Origin: Thermomonas sp. XSG
GTDB lineage: Bacteria > Pseudomonadota > Gammaproteobacteria > Xanthomonadales > Xanthomonadaceae
Direction: 5' to 3'
DNA: 64,000 nt
Assembly (NCBI RefSeq): GCF_014678725.1
Contig: NZ_CP061497.1
Location: 1,938,001 to 2,002,000 of the forward strand
The notes beneath the pieces are model-generated. The model did not search any database, had not been told where the DNA came from, and was given only the letters and a program-made list of their open reading frames with translations. Below, in pieces: positions 11,912 to 22,115 of the stretch (within the stretch, counting starts at the first letter, position 1; every line of letters starts with the position of its first letter). The translations under genes and the position numbers were made by a program.

Positions 11912-13753
11912 ATGCCCGACTACCGCTCCAGGACTTCCACCCACGGCCGCAACATGGCCGGTGCCCGCGCGCTGTGGCGCGCCACTGGCATGACCGATGC
12001 CGACTTCCACAAGCCGATCGTTGCCATCGCCAATTCCTTCACCCAGTTCGTGCCCGGCCACGTGCACCTGAAGGATCTCGGTCAACTGGTCGCGCGCGAA
12101 GTCGAGCTCGCAGGCGGCGTCGCCAAGGAGTTCAACACGATCGCCGTGGACGACGGCATCGCGATGGGGCACGACGGCATGCTGTATTCGCTGCCGTCGC
12201 GCGAGGTCATCGCCGATTCGGTGGAATACATGGTCAACGCGCACTGCGCCGACGCGCTGGTGTGCATCAGCAACTGCGACAAGATCACCCCCGGCATGCT
12301 GATGGCGGCGCTGCGCCTGAACATCCCCACGGTGTTCGTGTCCGGCGGGCCGATGGAGGCGGGCAAGACGAAGCTGGCGGAGCACAAGCTCGACCTGGTC
12401 GATGCGATGGTGATGGCGGCGGACCCCGGCGTCAGCGACGAGCAGGTGGCGGCGGTGGAGCGCAGCGCCTGCCCGACCTGCGGTTCGTGCAGCGGCATGT
12501 TCACCGCCAATTCGATGAACTGCCTGACCGAGGCGCTGGGCCTGTCGCTGCCGGGCAACGGCACCGTGCTGGCGACGCACGCCGACCGTGAAGCGCTGTT
12601 CAAGCGCGCTGGCCGTCTCATTGTCGAGTTGTGCCACCGCTGGTACGGCGGCGAGGACGCCAGCGCGCTGCCGCGCGGCATCGCCACCTTCGAGGCGTTC
12701 GAGAACGCGATGGCGCTGGACATCGCGATGGGCGGCTCCACCAACACCATCCTGCACCTGCTCGCAGCGGCGCAGGAAGCCGAAGTGCCTTTCGATCTGC
12801 GCGACATCGACCGGCTGTCGCGGCGCATCCCGCAGCTGTGCAAGGTGGCGCCGAACTCACCGAAGTACCACGTCGAGGACGTGCATCGCGCTGGCGGGAT
12901 CATGGCGATCCTTGGTGAACTCGCACGCGGCGGACTGCTGCACACGGGCGTGCTGACCGTGCATGCGACATCGCTGGGCGAGGCGATCGCGCAGTGGGAC
13001 ATCGCCACGGTCGATGACGAAGATGTGCGCACGTTCTACCGCGCCGGTCCGGCAGGCATCCCCACCCAGGTCGCCTTCAGCCAGTCCACCCGCTGGCCGA
13101 CACTGGACCTGGATCGCGCCGACGGCTGCATCCGCGATGTGGCGCATGCGTATTCGCAGGAAGGTGGCCTCGCCGTGCTGTACGGCAACATCGCGGTCGA
13201 TGGCTGCGTGGTGAAGACCGCCGGCGTGGACGAGTCCATCCACGTGTTCGAAGGCCGCGCGCGCGTCTACGAGAGTCAGGACGCGGCCGTGGCCGGCATT
13301 CTCGGCGACGAGGTGCAGGCCGGCGACGTGGTGGTGATCCGCTACGAAGGCCCGAAGGGCGGGCCGGGAATGCAGGAGATGCTGTATCCGACCAGCTATC
13401 TCAAATCGAAAGGCCTCGGAAAAGCCTGCGCGCTGCTCACCGACGGGCGTTTCTCCGGTGGCACCTCGGGCCTCTCGATCGGCCACGTCTCGCCGGAAGC
13501 GGCGGCGGGTGGGGCGATCGCGCTGGTGCAGGATGGCGATCGCATCCGCATCGATATTCCCGCCCGCGGCATCGAACTGCTTGTTCCGGACGAGGAGCTC
13601 GGCGCCCGCCGCGCCTTGCAGGCCGCGCGGGGCTGGAAGCCTTCGTTGCCGCGTGCGCGCAAGGTCAGCGTGGCGCTGAAGGCCTATGCCCTGCTCGCCA
13701 CCAGTGCCGACAAGGGCGCGGTGCGCGACAGGACGCTGCTGGACGGCGCCTGA
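11912..13753 (+). CDS. ilvD: Dihydroxy-acid dehydratase
   Basis: Iron-sulfur dehydratase (613 residues, close to E. coli IlvD) giving the 2-oxo acids of valine and isoleucine. Cluster-binding cysteines are in [13 protein letters not shown] and [32 protein letters not shown], with the C-terminal [20 protein letters not shown] motif intact. The frame is open to 11744, but homology begins at [17 protein letters not shown], so the ATG at 11912 is taken. It is transcribed away from ilvC; the 362-bp gap holds the ilvC leader on the other strand and presumably the ilvD promoter. Confidence 0.96.
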   Translation: MPDYRSRTSTHGRNMAGARALWRATGMTDADFHKPIVAIANSFTQFVPGHVHLKDLGQLVAREVELAGGVAKEFNTIAVDDGIAMGHDGMLYSLPSREVIADSVEYMVNAHCADALVCISNCDKITPGMLMAALRLNIPTVFVSGGPMEAGKTKLAEHKLDLVDAMVMAADPGVSDEQVAAVERSACPTCGSCSGMFTANSMNCLTEALGLSLPGNGTVLATHADREALFKRAGRLIVELCHRWYGGEDASALPRGIATFEAFENAMALDIAMGGSTNTILHLLAAAQEAEVPFDLRDIDRLSRRIPQLCKVAPNSPKYHVEDVHRAGGIMAILGELARGGLLHTGVLTVHATSLGEAIAQWDIATVDDEDVRTFYRAGPAGIPTQVAFSQSTRWPTLDLDRADGCIRDVAHAYSQEGGLAVLYGNIAVDGCVVKTAGVDESIHVFEGRARVYESQDAAVAGILGDEVQAGDVVVIRYEGPKGGPGMQEMLYPTSYLKSKGLGKACALLTDGRFSGGTSGLSIGHVSPEAAAGGAIALVQDGDRIRIDIPARGIELLVPDEELGARRALQAARGWKPSLPRARKVSVALKAYALLATSADKGAVRDRTLLDGA

Positions 13754-13762
13754 CGCCTGCGG

Positions 13763-14410
13763 TCAGAGCACCTTCGGCGGCTGCCCGCCGACGATCACCA
13801 CGTCGGCCGGGCGGCGCGCGAACAGGCCCACCGCGACCACGCCGGGGATCTGGTTGAGCTCGCGCTCCATCGCCACCGGATCAGTGATGGCCAGGTTGTG
13901 CACGTCGAGGATGACGTTGCCGTTGTCGGTGGTGACGCCGTCGCGCCAGACCGGCTGGCCGCCGGTCATCCGCACGATCTCGCGCGCCACCAGGCTGCGC
14001 GCCATCGGGATCACTTCCACCGGCAGCGGGAACCGGCCCAGCACGTCCACCTGCTTGCTCGGGTCGACGATGCAGACGAACTTCGCGCTGGCTTCGGCGA
14101 TGATCTTCTCGCGGGTAAGCGCGGCGCCGCCGCCCTTGATCAGGTGCTTGCGCGGGTCGCATTCGTCGGCGCCGTCGACATACAGCGACAGGGGCCCGGC
14201 GGCGTTGAGGTCGATCACCTCGATGCCGTGCGACTTCAACCGCGCGGTGCTCTGTTCGGAGCTGGACACCGTGCCCTTGATGCGGTCCTTCCACGCCGCC
14301 AGCGCGTCGATGAAGTAGGCGACGGTGGAGCCGGTGCCGACGCCGACGATCATGCCGTCCTCGACGTATTCGATGGCTTTTTCGGCGGCGAGTTTCTTGG
14401 CTTCGGACAT
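13763..14410 (-). CDS. rpiA: Ribose-5-phosphate isomerase A
   Basis: Interconverts ribose-5-phosphate and ribulose-5-phosphate in the pentose phosphate pathway. The 215 residues carry the family motifs [30 protein letters not shown] (catalytic Asp region) and [14 protein letters not shown]. The length is typical. It is convergent with ilvD, with only 9 bases between stops. Confidence 0.96.
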   Translation of the reverse strand: MSEAKKLAAEKAIEYVEDGMIVGVGTGSTVAYFIDALAAWKDRIKGTVSSSEQSTARLKSHGIEVIDLNAAGPLSLYVDGADECDPRKHLIKGGGAALTREKIIAEASAKFVCIVDPSKQVDVLGRFPLPVEVIPMARSLVAREIVRMTGGQPVWRDGVTTDNGNVILDVHNLAITDPVAMERELNQIPGVVAVGLFARRPADVVIVGGQPPKVL

Positions 14411-14456
14411 GGCGGTTCCTGCAGGATGAGGGCGGCGGCGGGCGCGTGCGATGGCG

Positions 14457-14927
<471 letters not shown>

Positions 14928-14937
14928 GCGGCGGCTC

Positions 14938-15531
14938 CTATCCGGCAGGGTGGGCGAGCAAGGTGTCGTCTTCGCAGCAGACCGCATCCAGGCGCACGTC
15001 CCAGGCCTCGCGCGGCAGCGCGTCCACGCGCTGCGCCGCGAACGCCGCGCCAACCAGCCAAGGCGGAGCAGGGCGGTCGTGGCGGAAGGCGAGGCTGCGG
15101 TCGTACCAGCCGCCGCCCATGCCCAGCCGGTGGCAGTCGGCATCGAAGCCGACCAGCGGCATGACCAGCACCGCCATGTCCTCCGCGCGCAGCGCGCCGG
15201 CAGCGGTCACGTCCGGTTCGGGGATGCCGTAGCGGTTGGTGACCAGCGGGTCGCCCGCGCGCCAGGGCGCGAAGCGCAGCGTGCCGTCCTCGTGCAGCAG
15301 GGGGAGGCAGTAGACGAGTGGGGCGGGCAGGCGCAGCTGCACGGCGTGCAGGCCGATCTCGCCATCCATCGCCCAGTAGCCGGCGACGTAGCCGGAGGTG
15401 GGCAGGAAGGGAAGCGCCAGCACCCGTCCGGCCAGTGCCTCGGCGGCGGCGATGCGCTGCTGCGGGGGAAGGCTGCGCCGGCGCTCTCGCAGTGTCTTGC
15501 GCAGCATGGCACGGTCGATGGGCGGGCTCAC
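14938..15531 (-). CDS. 5-formyltetrahydrofolate cyclo-ligase family protein
   Basis: ATP-dependent enzyme converting 5-formyl-THF to 5,10-methenyl-THF (YgfA/MTHFS family), 197 residues. Seen are the basic N-terminal LRKTLRERRRSL and the family signature GFDADCHRLGMGGGWYDRSL. The start used is GTG at 15531; an ATG at 15507 (eight codons in) is a serious alternative. In E. coli this gene also follows the 6S RNA gene, as here. Confidence 0.92.
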   Translation of the reverse strand: MSPPIDRAMLRKTLRERRRSLPPQQRIAAAEALAGRVLALPFLPTSGYVAGYWAMDGEIGLHAVQLRLPAPLVYCLPLLHEDGTLRFAPWRAGDPLVTNRYGIPEPDVTAAGALRAEDMAVLVMPLVGFDADCHRLGMGGGWYDRSLAFRHDRPAPPWLVGAAFAAQRVDALPREAWDVRLDAVCCEDDTLLAHPAG

Positions 15532-15565
15532 GCGGGGACGGCCGGCTGCGGAAGGGAGACGTGGG

Positions 15566-15751
15566 GAAAATGTCTCCGCTGTGGCGATGCATGCGAAACG
15601 ACCTTGAACCCGGGGTTCAAGTGGGAACGCTCGGCGGCCATCGGGCTTTCCGCTCGGGGCGGACTTGCACTCCCGGTTACCGTTGCGTCCCCGTGGTCGT
15701 CATTAAGGGACAAGGCGAATGTTGCGCACGCCGTCGCTCACAGCAGAGGAC
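15566..15751 (-). ncRNA. ssrS: 6S RNA
   Basis: The 283-bp gap between zapA and the cyclo-ligase gene holds a 6S RNA on the minus strand. The terminal stem is visible (CTCTGCTGTG near 15738-15748 pairs with CACAGCGGAG near 15573-15584). The 3' part contains CTTGAACCCCGGGTTCAAGG, which matches the E. coli 6S segment CTTGAACCAAGGGTTCAAGG closely. A TATACT -10 box (15758-15763) is placed about seven bases before the inferred 5' end. 6S RNA binds sigma-70 RNA polymerase in stationary phase. The ends are estimates. Confidence 0.9.
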
Positions 15752-15814
15752 GTAGCCAGTATAGCGTTTCGACCGCGCCGGTGAGTTGCCACGCGCCTGC
15801 GTGCGGCGACTGGT

Positions 15815-16111
15815 TCAGCTTTGCGCCAGCAGCGCGTCCAGCCGCCGGTTGGCCTCGTCGATCAGGCGCAGCGCATCACCGTCGGCCGTGGCGGCCGGCG
15901 TCTTCGCGGTGTGCTGCTGCAGCTCGTGGGCGAGGTTCAGCGCAGTCAGCACCGCCAGGCGGTCGGGGCCGACCATCCTGTTGCCGCCCCGCAGTTCGCG
16001 CATGCGTGCGTCCAGCATCCGGGCCGCCGAGGCCAGCCCGGCGCGCTCCTCGTCGCTGACGCCCACGGTGTATTCACGGTCGAGGATGCGGACGGTGACC
16101 GGCTCGCTCAT
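15815..16111 (-). CDS. zapA: Cell division protein ZapA
   Basis: A 98-residue FtsZ-associated protein that stabilises the Z ring. The N-terminal segment SEPVTVRILDREYTVGVSDEERAGL matches the ZapA globular domain and the remainder is a long helix with predicted coiled coil. Its ATG overlaps the stop of the upstream small coiled-coil gene (ATGA), and 6S RNA lies downstream, the same order as zapA-ssrS in E. coli. Confidence 0.93.
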   Translation of the reverse strand: MSEPVTVRILDREYTVGVSDEERAGLASAARMLDARMRELRGGNRMVGPDRLAVLTALNLAHELQQHTAKTPAATADGDALRLIDEANRRLDALLAQS

Positions 16112-16329
16112 GTGTGCTGCTCCAGCGACTTCAGCCGCCCGATCATTGCTTCCACCCGGCTGCGCGCCTGCTCCTGCTTGGTCAGCAGCTGGGCGCGTTC
16201 CGCCGACATCTGCTCGACCTGCTGGCGCAGGCTGCGGTTTTCCTCCTGCAGGCGCTGCATGCGCGCGCCGAGCAGGTCGATCCGCGCCAGCAGTTTGTGC
16301 AGTTCGCCTTGCGGGTCGCGTCCGTCCAT
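16108..16329 (-). CDS. Small coiled-coil protein, ZapB-like (TIGR02449 family)
   Basis: A 73-residue protein that is almost entirely heptad-patterned (LHKLLARIDLL, MQRLQEENRSLRQQVEQ, RVEAMIGRLKSLEQ). This small family lies directly upstream of zapA in many gammaproteobacteria and resembles ZapB. A role in Z-ring assembly is inferred from context. Its stop overlaps the zapA start by 4 bases. Confidence 0.85.
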   Translation of the reverse strand: MDGRDPQGELHKLLARIDLLGARMQRLQEENRSLRQQVEQMSAERAQLLTKQEQARSRVEAMIGRLKSLEQHT

Positions 16330-16338
16330 CCGCGCACC

Positions 16339-18639
16339 TTAGGCAGGCGTCGTGCCGGGGTCAAGCCGCACGCCTGCGCGCGCCTGTGCGCGCAACAGGA
16401 AGTCCAGGCAGGCGTCCTGCGCCAGCGGTCGCGAGATCCAGTACCCCTGCGCGATGTCGCACGCGCTCTGTTCCAGGAACGCGAGCTGGCCCGCGGTTTC
16501 CACGCCTTCCGCCACCACCTGCAGGCCCAGCGTGCGGGCCATCGCGATGATGGTGGCGGTGATGGTGGCATCCTCGTGGTCGTCGGGCGTGGCCAGGCCG
16601 TCGATGAAGGCCTTGTCGATCTTCAGGGTGTTGATCGGCAGGCGATGCAGGTAGGCCAGCGATGAATAGCCGGTGCCGAAGTCATCCACGGCGATGGACA
16701 CGCCGAGGCGTCGGAAGGCGTGCAGGCGCTCGCTGGCGACCTCGGCATTGCCCATCAGAACGCTTTCGGTGAGTTCCAGTTCCAGCGCGGATGCAGCCAG
16801 GCCACTGTCGTGCAGCGCGGCTTCGACCGCGCGCACCAGGCCGCTGCGCAGCAGCTGCAGCGCGGACACGTTGACCGATACCTTCAGTCGATTGTCCACA
16901 CCGGCGCGATGCCATGCCGCCAGCGTGCTGCATGCCTCGCGGAGCACCCACTCGCCGATCTGCACGATGGTGCCGCTCTCCTCCGCCAGCGGAATGAACT
17001 CGTCGGGCGCGACACTGCCGTATTCGGGACTGTCCCAGCGCAGCAGCGCCTCGACTGCGCCGAAGCGGCCTTCGGTCAGCACCAGTTCCGGCTGGTAGAC
17101 CAGCGACAATTCGCCGCGTTCGATCGCCCTGCGCAGCGCGCCGATCAGGTTGGCGCGGCGGCGAATGTCCCCGTCCATCGCGTCGGCATAGCGCAGGAAC
17201 GCCCGCTTGCCGGTGCCTTTCGCCTTGTACATGGCGGTGTCGGCGTGCTTCAGCAGGTCGGTGGGGACCTGCGCATGGTCGGGGAACAGGCTGATCCCGA
17301 TCGACGGCGAGATGGTGAATTCGTAGCGGTCGTCGAGCCGCAGCGGCGTGTCGAACGCGGTGATGATGCGCTGCGCGCAGTGGTCGGCCTCGGAAGGGTG
17401 GGCCAGGCCTTCCAGCACGACGGCGAATTCGTCGCCGCTGATGCGGGCGACGGTGCGCTCCGCGCCCGCCACTTCCTGCAGCCGCTGGGCGGCAGCGCGC
17501 AGCACGCGGTCGCCGGTGGCATGGCCCAGCGAATCGTTGACGTCCTTGAAGTTGTCCAAATCGAGGAACAGCAGTGCCAGCCGGTTGCCTTGCCGGCGTG
17601 CCTGCACGATGGCGCGCGACAGGCGTTCGGCCAGCAGGGTGCGGTTCGGCAGGTTGGTCAGCGGATCGTAGTTGGCGAGGTAACGCAACTCGTGCTCGAT
17701 GCGGCGCCGTTCGGTGATGTCGCTTGCCACCAGCACGAACAGCTGCCGCTGGGTGGTGGGTTCGCGCAGCGGACTGCACTGCATCGCGCACAGGAAATCG
17801 CTGCCGTCTTTTCGGCGCTGCCACATCTCGCCACTCCAGCCGTCCTGGGCGTGGATGGCACGTCGAGCGTCCTGGTAGAACGCCGGTTCGTGGCGATCGC
17901 CGTCCAGCAGGCTGGTGTCGCGGCCCAGGACCTCTGCTTCCGAATAGCCGGTCATGCGGCTGAACGCGGGATTGACCGCCACGAAGCGGAAATCGGCGTC
18001 CAGCACCGCCACCGACTCGGCCATGCTGCGCATCACCTCCGCGGCGACCTGGCGCTGGTTCTCCATTTCGCGCAGCGAATCGATGTTGCGCGCGGTGCCG
18101 GCGATCCGCGAGACCCGGCCGTCGGGGCCGTGGCCGACGGCGCGGCCGCGTACCCGCATCCACTGCCACTCTCCGTCCTCACCCCGCATCCGGTGTTCCG
18201 ACAGGAACACTGGCACTTCCCCCCGCAGGTAGGCCCGCAGCTGGCGCAGCACGCCCCGGCGATCGGCGTCGTGGAACCTGGGGTTGCGTTCGATGCTGGC
18301 CTGCATGGCCAGCCGGTGGTCGCCTTCCGGGGCCACCCGGGTGACCTCCAGTTCGCGGCTGCGCAGGTCGTATTGCCAGAACACTTCGTTGGAGGCCCAC
18401 AGCGACAGCCGCCACTGCTGCGCACGTTCGTCCTGTTCGCGCTGGTGGGCGCGCTGTTCGCGTTCGCGGCGCCGGTGGCTGGCCAGCGCCAGCCACGCCA
18501 GCAACAGGACCAGCAGCGACAGCAGCAGGGCCAGCGACGTCCCCGCCGACAAACCACCCTCCATCGCGAAGGCAGGCAGGGGCAGCAGCAGCGCGCCGCA
18601 GGCAAGGCCCAGTTTTGCCGGAACGACGCGATCCCCCAT
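16339..18639 (-). CDS. Membrane PAS-GGDEF-EAL c-di-GMP signalling protein
   Basis: A 766-residue protein with an N-terminal signal/membrane region (residues 8-45), two PAS-type sensor domains, a GGDEF domain whose motif is SGDEF (VARISGDEFAVVL), and a C-terminal EAL domain with intact motifs EALLRW, ELTESVLM and DDFGTGYSSLAYLHRLPINTLKIDKAFI. The phosphodiesterase half looks active. The first Gly of GGDEF is Ser, a change tolerated in some active cyclases, so synthesis of c-di-GMP is possible but uncertain. The ATG at 18639 is chosen because the frame further upstream is antisense to ygfB and pepP. Confidence 0.92.
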   Translation of the reverse strand: MGDRVVPAKLGLACGALLLPLPAFAMEGGLSAGTSLALLLSLLVLLLAWLALASHRRREREQRAHQREQDERAQQWRLSLWASNEVFWQYDLRSRELEVTRVAPEGDHRLAMQASIERNPRFHDADRRGVLRQLRAYLRGEVPVFLSEHRMRGEDGEWQWMRVRGRAVGHGPDGRVSRIAGTARNIDSLREMENQRQVAAEVMRSMAESVAVLDADFRFVAVNPAFSRMTGYSEAEVLGRDTSLLDGDRHEPAFYQDARRAIHAQDGWSGEMWQRRKDGSDFLCAMQCSPLREPTTQRQLFVLVASDITERRRIEHELRYLANYDPLTNLPNRTLLAERLSRAIVQARRQGNRLALLFLDLDNFKDVNDSLGHATGDRVLRAAAQRLQEVAGAERTVARISGDEFAVVLEGLAHPSEADHCAQRIITAFDTPLRLDDRYEFTISPSIGISLFPDHAQVPTDLLKHADTAMYKAKGTGKRAFLRYADAMDGDIRRRANLIGALRRAIERGELSLVYQPELVLTEGRFGAVEALLRWDSPEYGSVAPDEFIPLAEESGTIVQIGEWVLREACSTLAAWHRAGVDNRLKVSVNVSALQLLRSGLVRAVEAALHDSGLAASALELELTESVLMGNAEVASERLHAFRRLGVSIAVDDFGTGYSSLAYLHRLPINTLKIDKAFIDGLATPDDHEDATITATIIAMARTLGLQVVAEGVETAGQLAFLEQSACDIAQGYWISRPLAQDACLDFLLRAQARAGVRLDPGTTPA

Positions 18640-18727
18640 CGGCGAAGTGTAGGCATGCGCGCGTGGCGGCAACAAGCGGCGCACGATTGCTAAACTCCCG
18701 GCATCCCCCGCATTTTGAGAATCCCGC

Positions 18728-19270
18728 GTGAGCGAAACCGAGTTGCCGGTGTGGACCGAGGTGGCAGCCGCGGCCGACCGCCTGGCCCTGGCCAGCAGTC
18801 CCGCGGAGTTGCATGGCGCCCTGTGCGGCTGGCTGGCGGCCGGGGGCGCGGATGCGGCGGGCTGGCCCGCGCTGGTGATGGCTGACCCGGGCCTGCCGGC
18901 GCCGCAGCCGGGTGATGCGCTGGACCGCCTGCGCGGCGCCAGTGCCGCACAGCTGGGGGATCCGGAATTCGGTTTCCAGCTGCTGCTGCCCGAGGGCGGG
19001 AAGCCCATCGACCGCGCCGGGGCGTTGTTCGCCTGGTGTCGCGCCTTCCTCGGCGGGTTCGGGCTGGCCCTGGACGGCAAGCCGATGTCGGAAGAGGGGC
19101 AGGAAGCACTGCGCGACCTCGCCAATCTCGGCGCTGCCCAGATCGACGAGGCCGACGACGGCAGCGACGAGGAAGCCCTGGCCGAGATCGAGGAATACCT
19201 GCGGATGGCGGTGCTGCTGCTGCATGCCGACTGCGCGCTGGGGATGCAGCACCGCCAGCGCCTGCACTGA
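18728..19270 (+). CDS. ygfB: UPF0149 family protein (YgfB)
   Basis: A 180-residue UPF0149 protein starting at GTG 18728. The family features are ELHGALCGWLAAGG near residue 27, FAWCRAFLGGFGLAL around residue 100, and an acidic C-terminal helix region (IDEADDGSDEEALAEIEEYLRMAVLLL). The function is not firmly established. It precedes pepP by 5 bp, as in E. coli. Confidence 0.9.
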   Translation: MSETELPVWTEVAAAADRLALASSPAELHGALCGWLAAGGADAAGWPALVMADPGLPAPQPGDALDRLRGASAAQLGDPEFGFQLLLPEGGKPIDRAGALFAWCRAFLGGFGLALDGKPMSEEGQEALRDLANLGAAQIDEADDGSDEEALAEIEEYLRMAVLLLHADCALGMQHRQRLH

Positions 19271-19275
19271 CGGCC

Positions 19276-20598
19276 ATGCAGCCGCTCACCGCCCACTGGC
19301 GCAAGGCGCTGGCGCGCCGCCGCCGGCAGCTGATGCAGGCGGCGGGCGACGGCGCGATCCTGGTGCTGCCGGCCGCGCCGGAGCGCATCCGCAGCCGCGA
19401 CACCCATTTCCCCTATCGGCAGGATTCCGATTTCTGGTACCTGACCGGCTGTGACGAGCCCGACGCGGTACTGGTGCTGGTGCCGGGCCGCAAGCACGGC
19501 GAGGCGATCCTGTTCTGCCGCGAGCGCGATCCCGAGCGCGAGGGGTGGGATGGCCCGCGGCTGGGCCCGGAAGGCGCAGTGGAACTGCTGGGCCTGGACG
19601 ACGCGTATCCGGTGTCGGACATCGACGACATCCTGCCCGGCCTGCTGGAAGGCCGCCGCCGCGTGCACTACCACCTGGGCCGCGATGCCGACTTCGACCT
19701 CAAGCTGATCGGTTGGATCAACCGCGTGCGCGCGCAGGCCCGGCAGGGCGCGCAGCCGCCGCAGGAATTCCTCGAGCTCGGCCACCTGCTGGACGAGATG
19801 CGGCTGTTCAAGTCCGCTGACGAAATCGGGCTGATGCAGAAGGCCGCCGATATCAGCGTGGAGGCGCACCGCGCGGCGATGCGCGCCGTCCGCGCCGGCA
19901 TCCACGAATACGAGTTGCAGGCCGAACTGGAATACGTGTTCCGCCGGCATGGCGCGCAGCCGGCTTACGCCAGCATCGTGGGCGCAGGGGTCAACGCCTG
20001 CGTGCTGCACTACCGCGCCAACAGCGCCAAGGTCCGCGCCGGCGAGCTGGTGCTGGTGGATGCCGGCGCGGAACATCGCGGCTATGCCGCCGACATCACC
20101 CGCACCTTCCCGGTGGACGGGCGCTTCAACCGCCAGCAGCGTGCGTTGCATGACCTGGTTTGCCGCGCGCAGGCCGCGGCGCTGGTGCAGGCGCGCCCCG
20201 GCGTGCCCTACGAGGCCGGCCATGACGCTGCGGTGGCAACGCTGGCAGAAGGCCTGCTGTCGCTGGGCCTGCTGCACGGCCGGCTGGAAACGGTGCTGGC
20301 CAATGGCGACTACAAGCGCTTCTACCGCCACAAGACCGGGCACTGGCTGGGACTGGACGTGCACGATGTCGGCGAATACCGCCTGGATGGCGCATCGCGG
20401 CTGCTGGAGCCGGGCATGGTGTTCACTATCGAGCCGGGACTGTACATCCCGCAGGACGATGCGACCGTGGCGCCGAAGTGGCGCGGCATCGGCATCCGCA
20501 TCGAGGACGACGTGCTGATCACCGGCGATGGCCATCGCGTGCTCACCGGCGCGCTGGAACGCAGCGCCGACGAGGTGGAAGCGTTGATGTCGATGTAA
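19276..20598 (+). CDS. pepP: Xaa-Pro aminopeptidase P
   Basis: Cleaves an N-terminal residue next to proline. At 440 residues it matches E. coli PepP. It has the N-terminal aminopeptidase P domain (FPYRQDSDFWYLTG) and a pita-bread metallopeptidase domain with the metal ligands in LVDAGAEHRGYAADITRTFP (two Asp), HKTGHWLGLDVHDVG (His), FTIEPGLY (Glu) and IRIEDDVL (Glu). The ATG at 19276 is used because the open frame further upstream lies over ygfB. Confidence 0.95.
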   Translation: MQPLTAHWRKALARRRRQLMQAAGDGAILVLPAAPERIRSRDTHFPYRQDSDFWYLTGCDEPDAVLVLVPGRKHGEAILFCRERDPEREGWDGPRLGPEGAVELLGLDDAYPVSDIDDILPGLLEGRRRVHYHLGRDADFDLKLIGWINRVRAQARQGAQPPQEFLELGHLLDEMRLFKSADEIGLMQKAADISVEAHRAAMRAVRAGIHEYELQAELEYVFRRHGAQPAYASIVGAGVNACVLHYRANSAKVRAGELVLVDAGAEHRGYAADITRTFPVDGRFNRQQRALHDLVCRAQAAALVQARPGVPYEAGHDAAVATLAEGLLSLGLLHGRLETVLANGDYKRFYRHKTGHWLGLDVHDVGEYRLDGASRLLEPGMVFTIEPGLYIPQDDATVAPKWRGIGIRIEDDVLITGDGHRVLTGALERSADEVEALMSM

Positions 20599-20621
20599 AG
20601 CCGGCGCTGCCGGGCCGGCGG

Positions 20622-20643
20622 GGGCGGACTCCGCCCGGTTTCG
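20622..20643 (+). terminator. Possible terminator after pepP
   Basis: The short hairpin GGGCGG-ACT-CCGCCC followed by GGTTTC lies 24 bases after the pepP stop in the convergent pepP-pepQ gap. The T-run is only three bases, so this is a weak candidate. Confidence 0.3.
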
Positions 20644-20736
20644 CATCCAGCTGCGATCCGCGGTCGCGCGCGTTCCGTGCGCACTCGATTGCGTGCCCGC
20701 CAGGCCGGCGGCGCAATGGGTTCCTCCGATGGAACG

Positions 20737-22056
20737 TCAGCCTTCGGCGAACGCCTCACGGGTGAGATTCAGCGGCTCGCCCCCGGTGCAGACCACGTCG
20801 TCCTCGATGCGGATGCCGCCGAAGGGCTTGAACATCTCCACCCGTTCCCAGTCCACCGCATCGCCCAGGCCCTTCTGCTTCAGTTCGTCCAGCAGCATGT
20901 CGATGAAATAGATGCCCGGCTCGATGGTCACCACCATGCCGGGTTCCAGCGTGCGGGTGAGGCGCAGGTAGGGGTGGCCATCCGGCTTGGCGATGGTGCC
21001 GCCGGCGTCGGACGCCGCGAACCCTGCCACGTCGTGTACCTGCAGGCCGATGCCATGGCCGATGCCGTGCGGGAAGAACGCGCTGCTGACGCCGCTGGCA
21101 AGCGCGTCTTCGGGCGTGGTCCGGAGCACGCCGAACTCGCGCAGCACGCCGGCCAGCCGCAGGTGGGCATCAAGGTGGATGCGGGCGTAGTGGGTGCCGG
21201 CGCGCACCTGGTCGCACAGCGCCAGCTGCGCGGCATCGACGGCGCGGATCATCGCCGCGAACTCATCGTCGGCCGCGGAGTAGGTGCGGGTGATGTCGCT
21301 GGCATATCCGCCGAAGCTGGCGCCGGCGTCGATCAGGAAGCTGCGCACCGGCTTCGGCGGCAGCCGGTCGCGGCTGGTGTAGTGCAGCACCGCGCCGTGT
21401 TGGTTCAGCGCGACGATATTGCCGTAGGGCAGGTCGTTGGCGTCCTGCCCGGCGGCCTGGCAATAGGCCAGGTGGATGCCGAACTCGCTGCTGCCGGCGC
21501 GGAAGGCGCGTTCGGCGGCGCGGTGCGCGCGCACGCCGATGCGGCTGGCCCGGCGCATCATCTCGATTTCGTACGGCGTCTTGAACGCGCGGTGGTATTC
21601 GAGGTACTGCACCACCGGCTCCGGGTTGTTCGGCACGTAGCCGCCCAGCGCGCTCTGCGGCTCGCCGACGATGGCACAGCGGAACGCCGGCGGCAGCAGG
21701 CGCATCGCTTCGTCCGCGGTCCGGATCACCTCGATGTCGAAATGCTCCACCCAGTAGTCGCTGGGCATCTCCGGCACCACGTGCCAGTAATCATGCGGCT
21801 GCAGGAAGATCAGTTTCGGCCGCTGTCCCGGCGTGATCACCAGCCAGCTGCCCGGTGCCTGCGTCAGCGGCAGCCAGGCCTTGAACTGGGGGTTCACCGC
21901 ATAGGGGTAGTCGCGGTCGTCGAAGGCCTGGTAGTGCAGCGTGCCGCTGGGGATGAGCAGATGGTCGAAGCCGCCCCGGCGCAGCGCCTCGGTGGCGCGT
22001 GCCTGCAGGGTGGCGAGGTGCTGCGGATACAGGGACGAAAGGAGTGCGTTCGACAT
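20737..22056 (-). CDS. pepQ: Xaa-Pro dipeptidase
   Basis: Prolidase of 439 residues in the same M24 fold as PepP. Metal-binding motifs are LIDAGASFGGYASDITRTY (Asp, Asp), FFPHGIGHGIGLQVHDV (His), VVTIEPGIYF (Glu) and GGIRIEDDVV (Glu). The sequence from MSNALLSSLYPQHL onward resembles E. coli PepQ, so the ATG at 22056 is used. It is convergent with pepP; the two peptidases act on different proline substrates. Confidence 0.94.
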   Translation of the reverse strand: MSNALLSSLYPQHLATLQARATEALRRGGFDHLLIPSGTLHYQAFDDRDYPYAVNPQFKAWLPLTQAPGSWLVITPGQRPKLIFLQPHDYWHVVPEMPSDYWVEHFDIEVIRTADEAMRLLPPAFRCAIVGEPQSALGGYVPNNPEPVVQYLEYHRAFKTPYEIEMMRRASRIGVRAHRAAERAFRAGSSEFGIHLAYCQAAGQDANDLPYGNIVALNQHGAVLHYTSRDRLPPKPVRSFLIDAGASFGGYASDITRTYSAADDEFAAMIRAVDAAQLALCDQVRAGTHYARIHLDAHLRLAGVLREFGVLRTTPEDALASGVSSAFFPHGIGHGIGLQVHDVAGFAASDAGGTIAKPDGHPYLRLTRTLEPGMVVTIEPGIYFIDMLLDELKQKGLGDAVDWERVEMFKPFGGIRIEDDVVCTGGEPLNLTREAFAEG

Positions 22057-22115
22057 GGCGGATGCGCGGCGGTGGGGGAGGCCCGATTGTCGCGCATCCG
22101 CGGCAGGGGTGCAGG

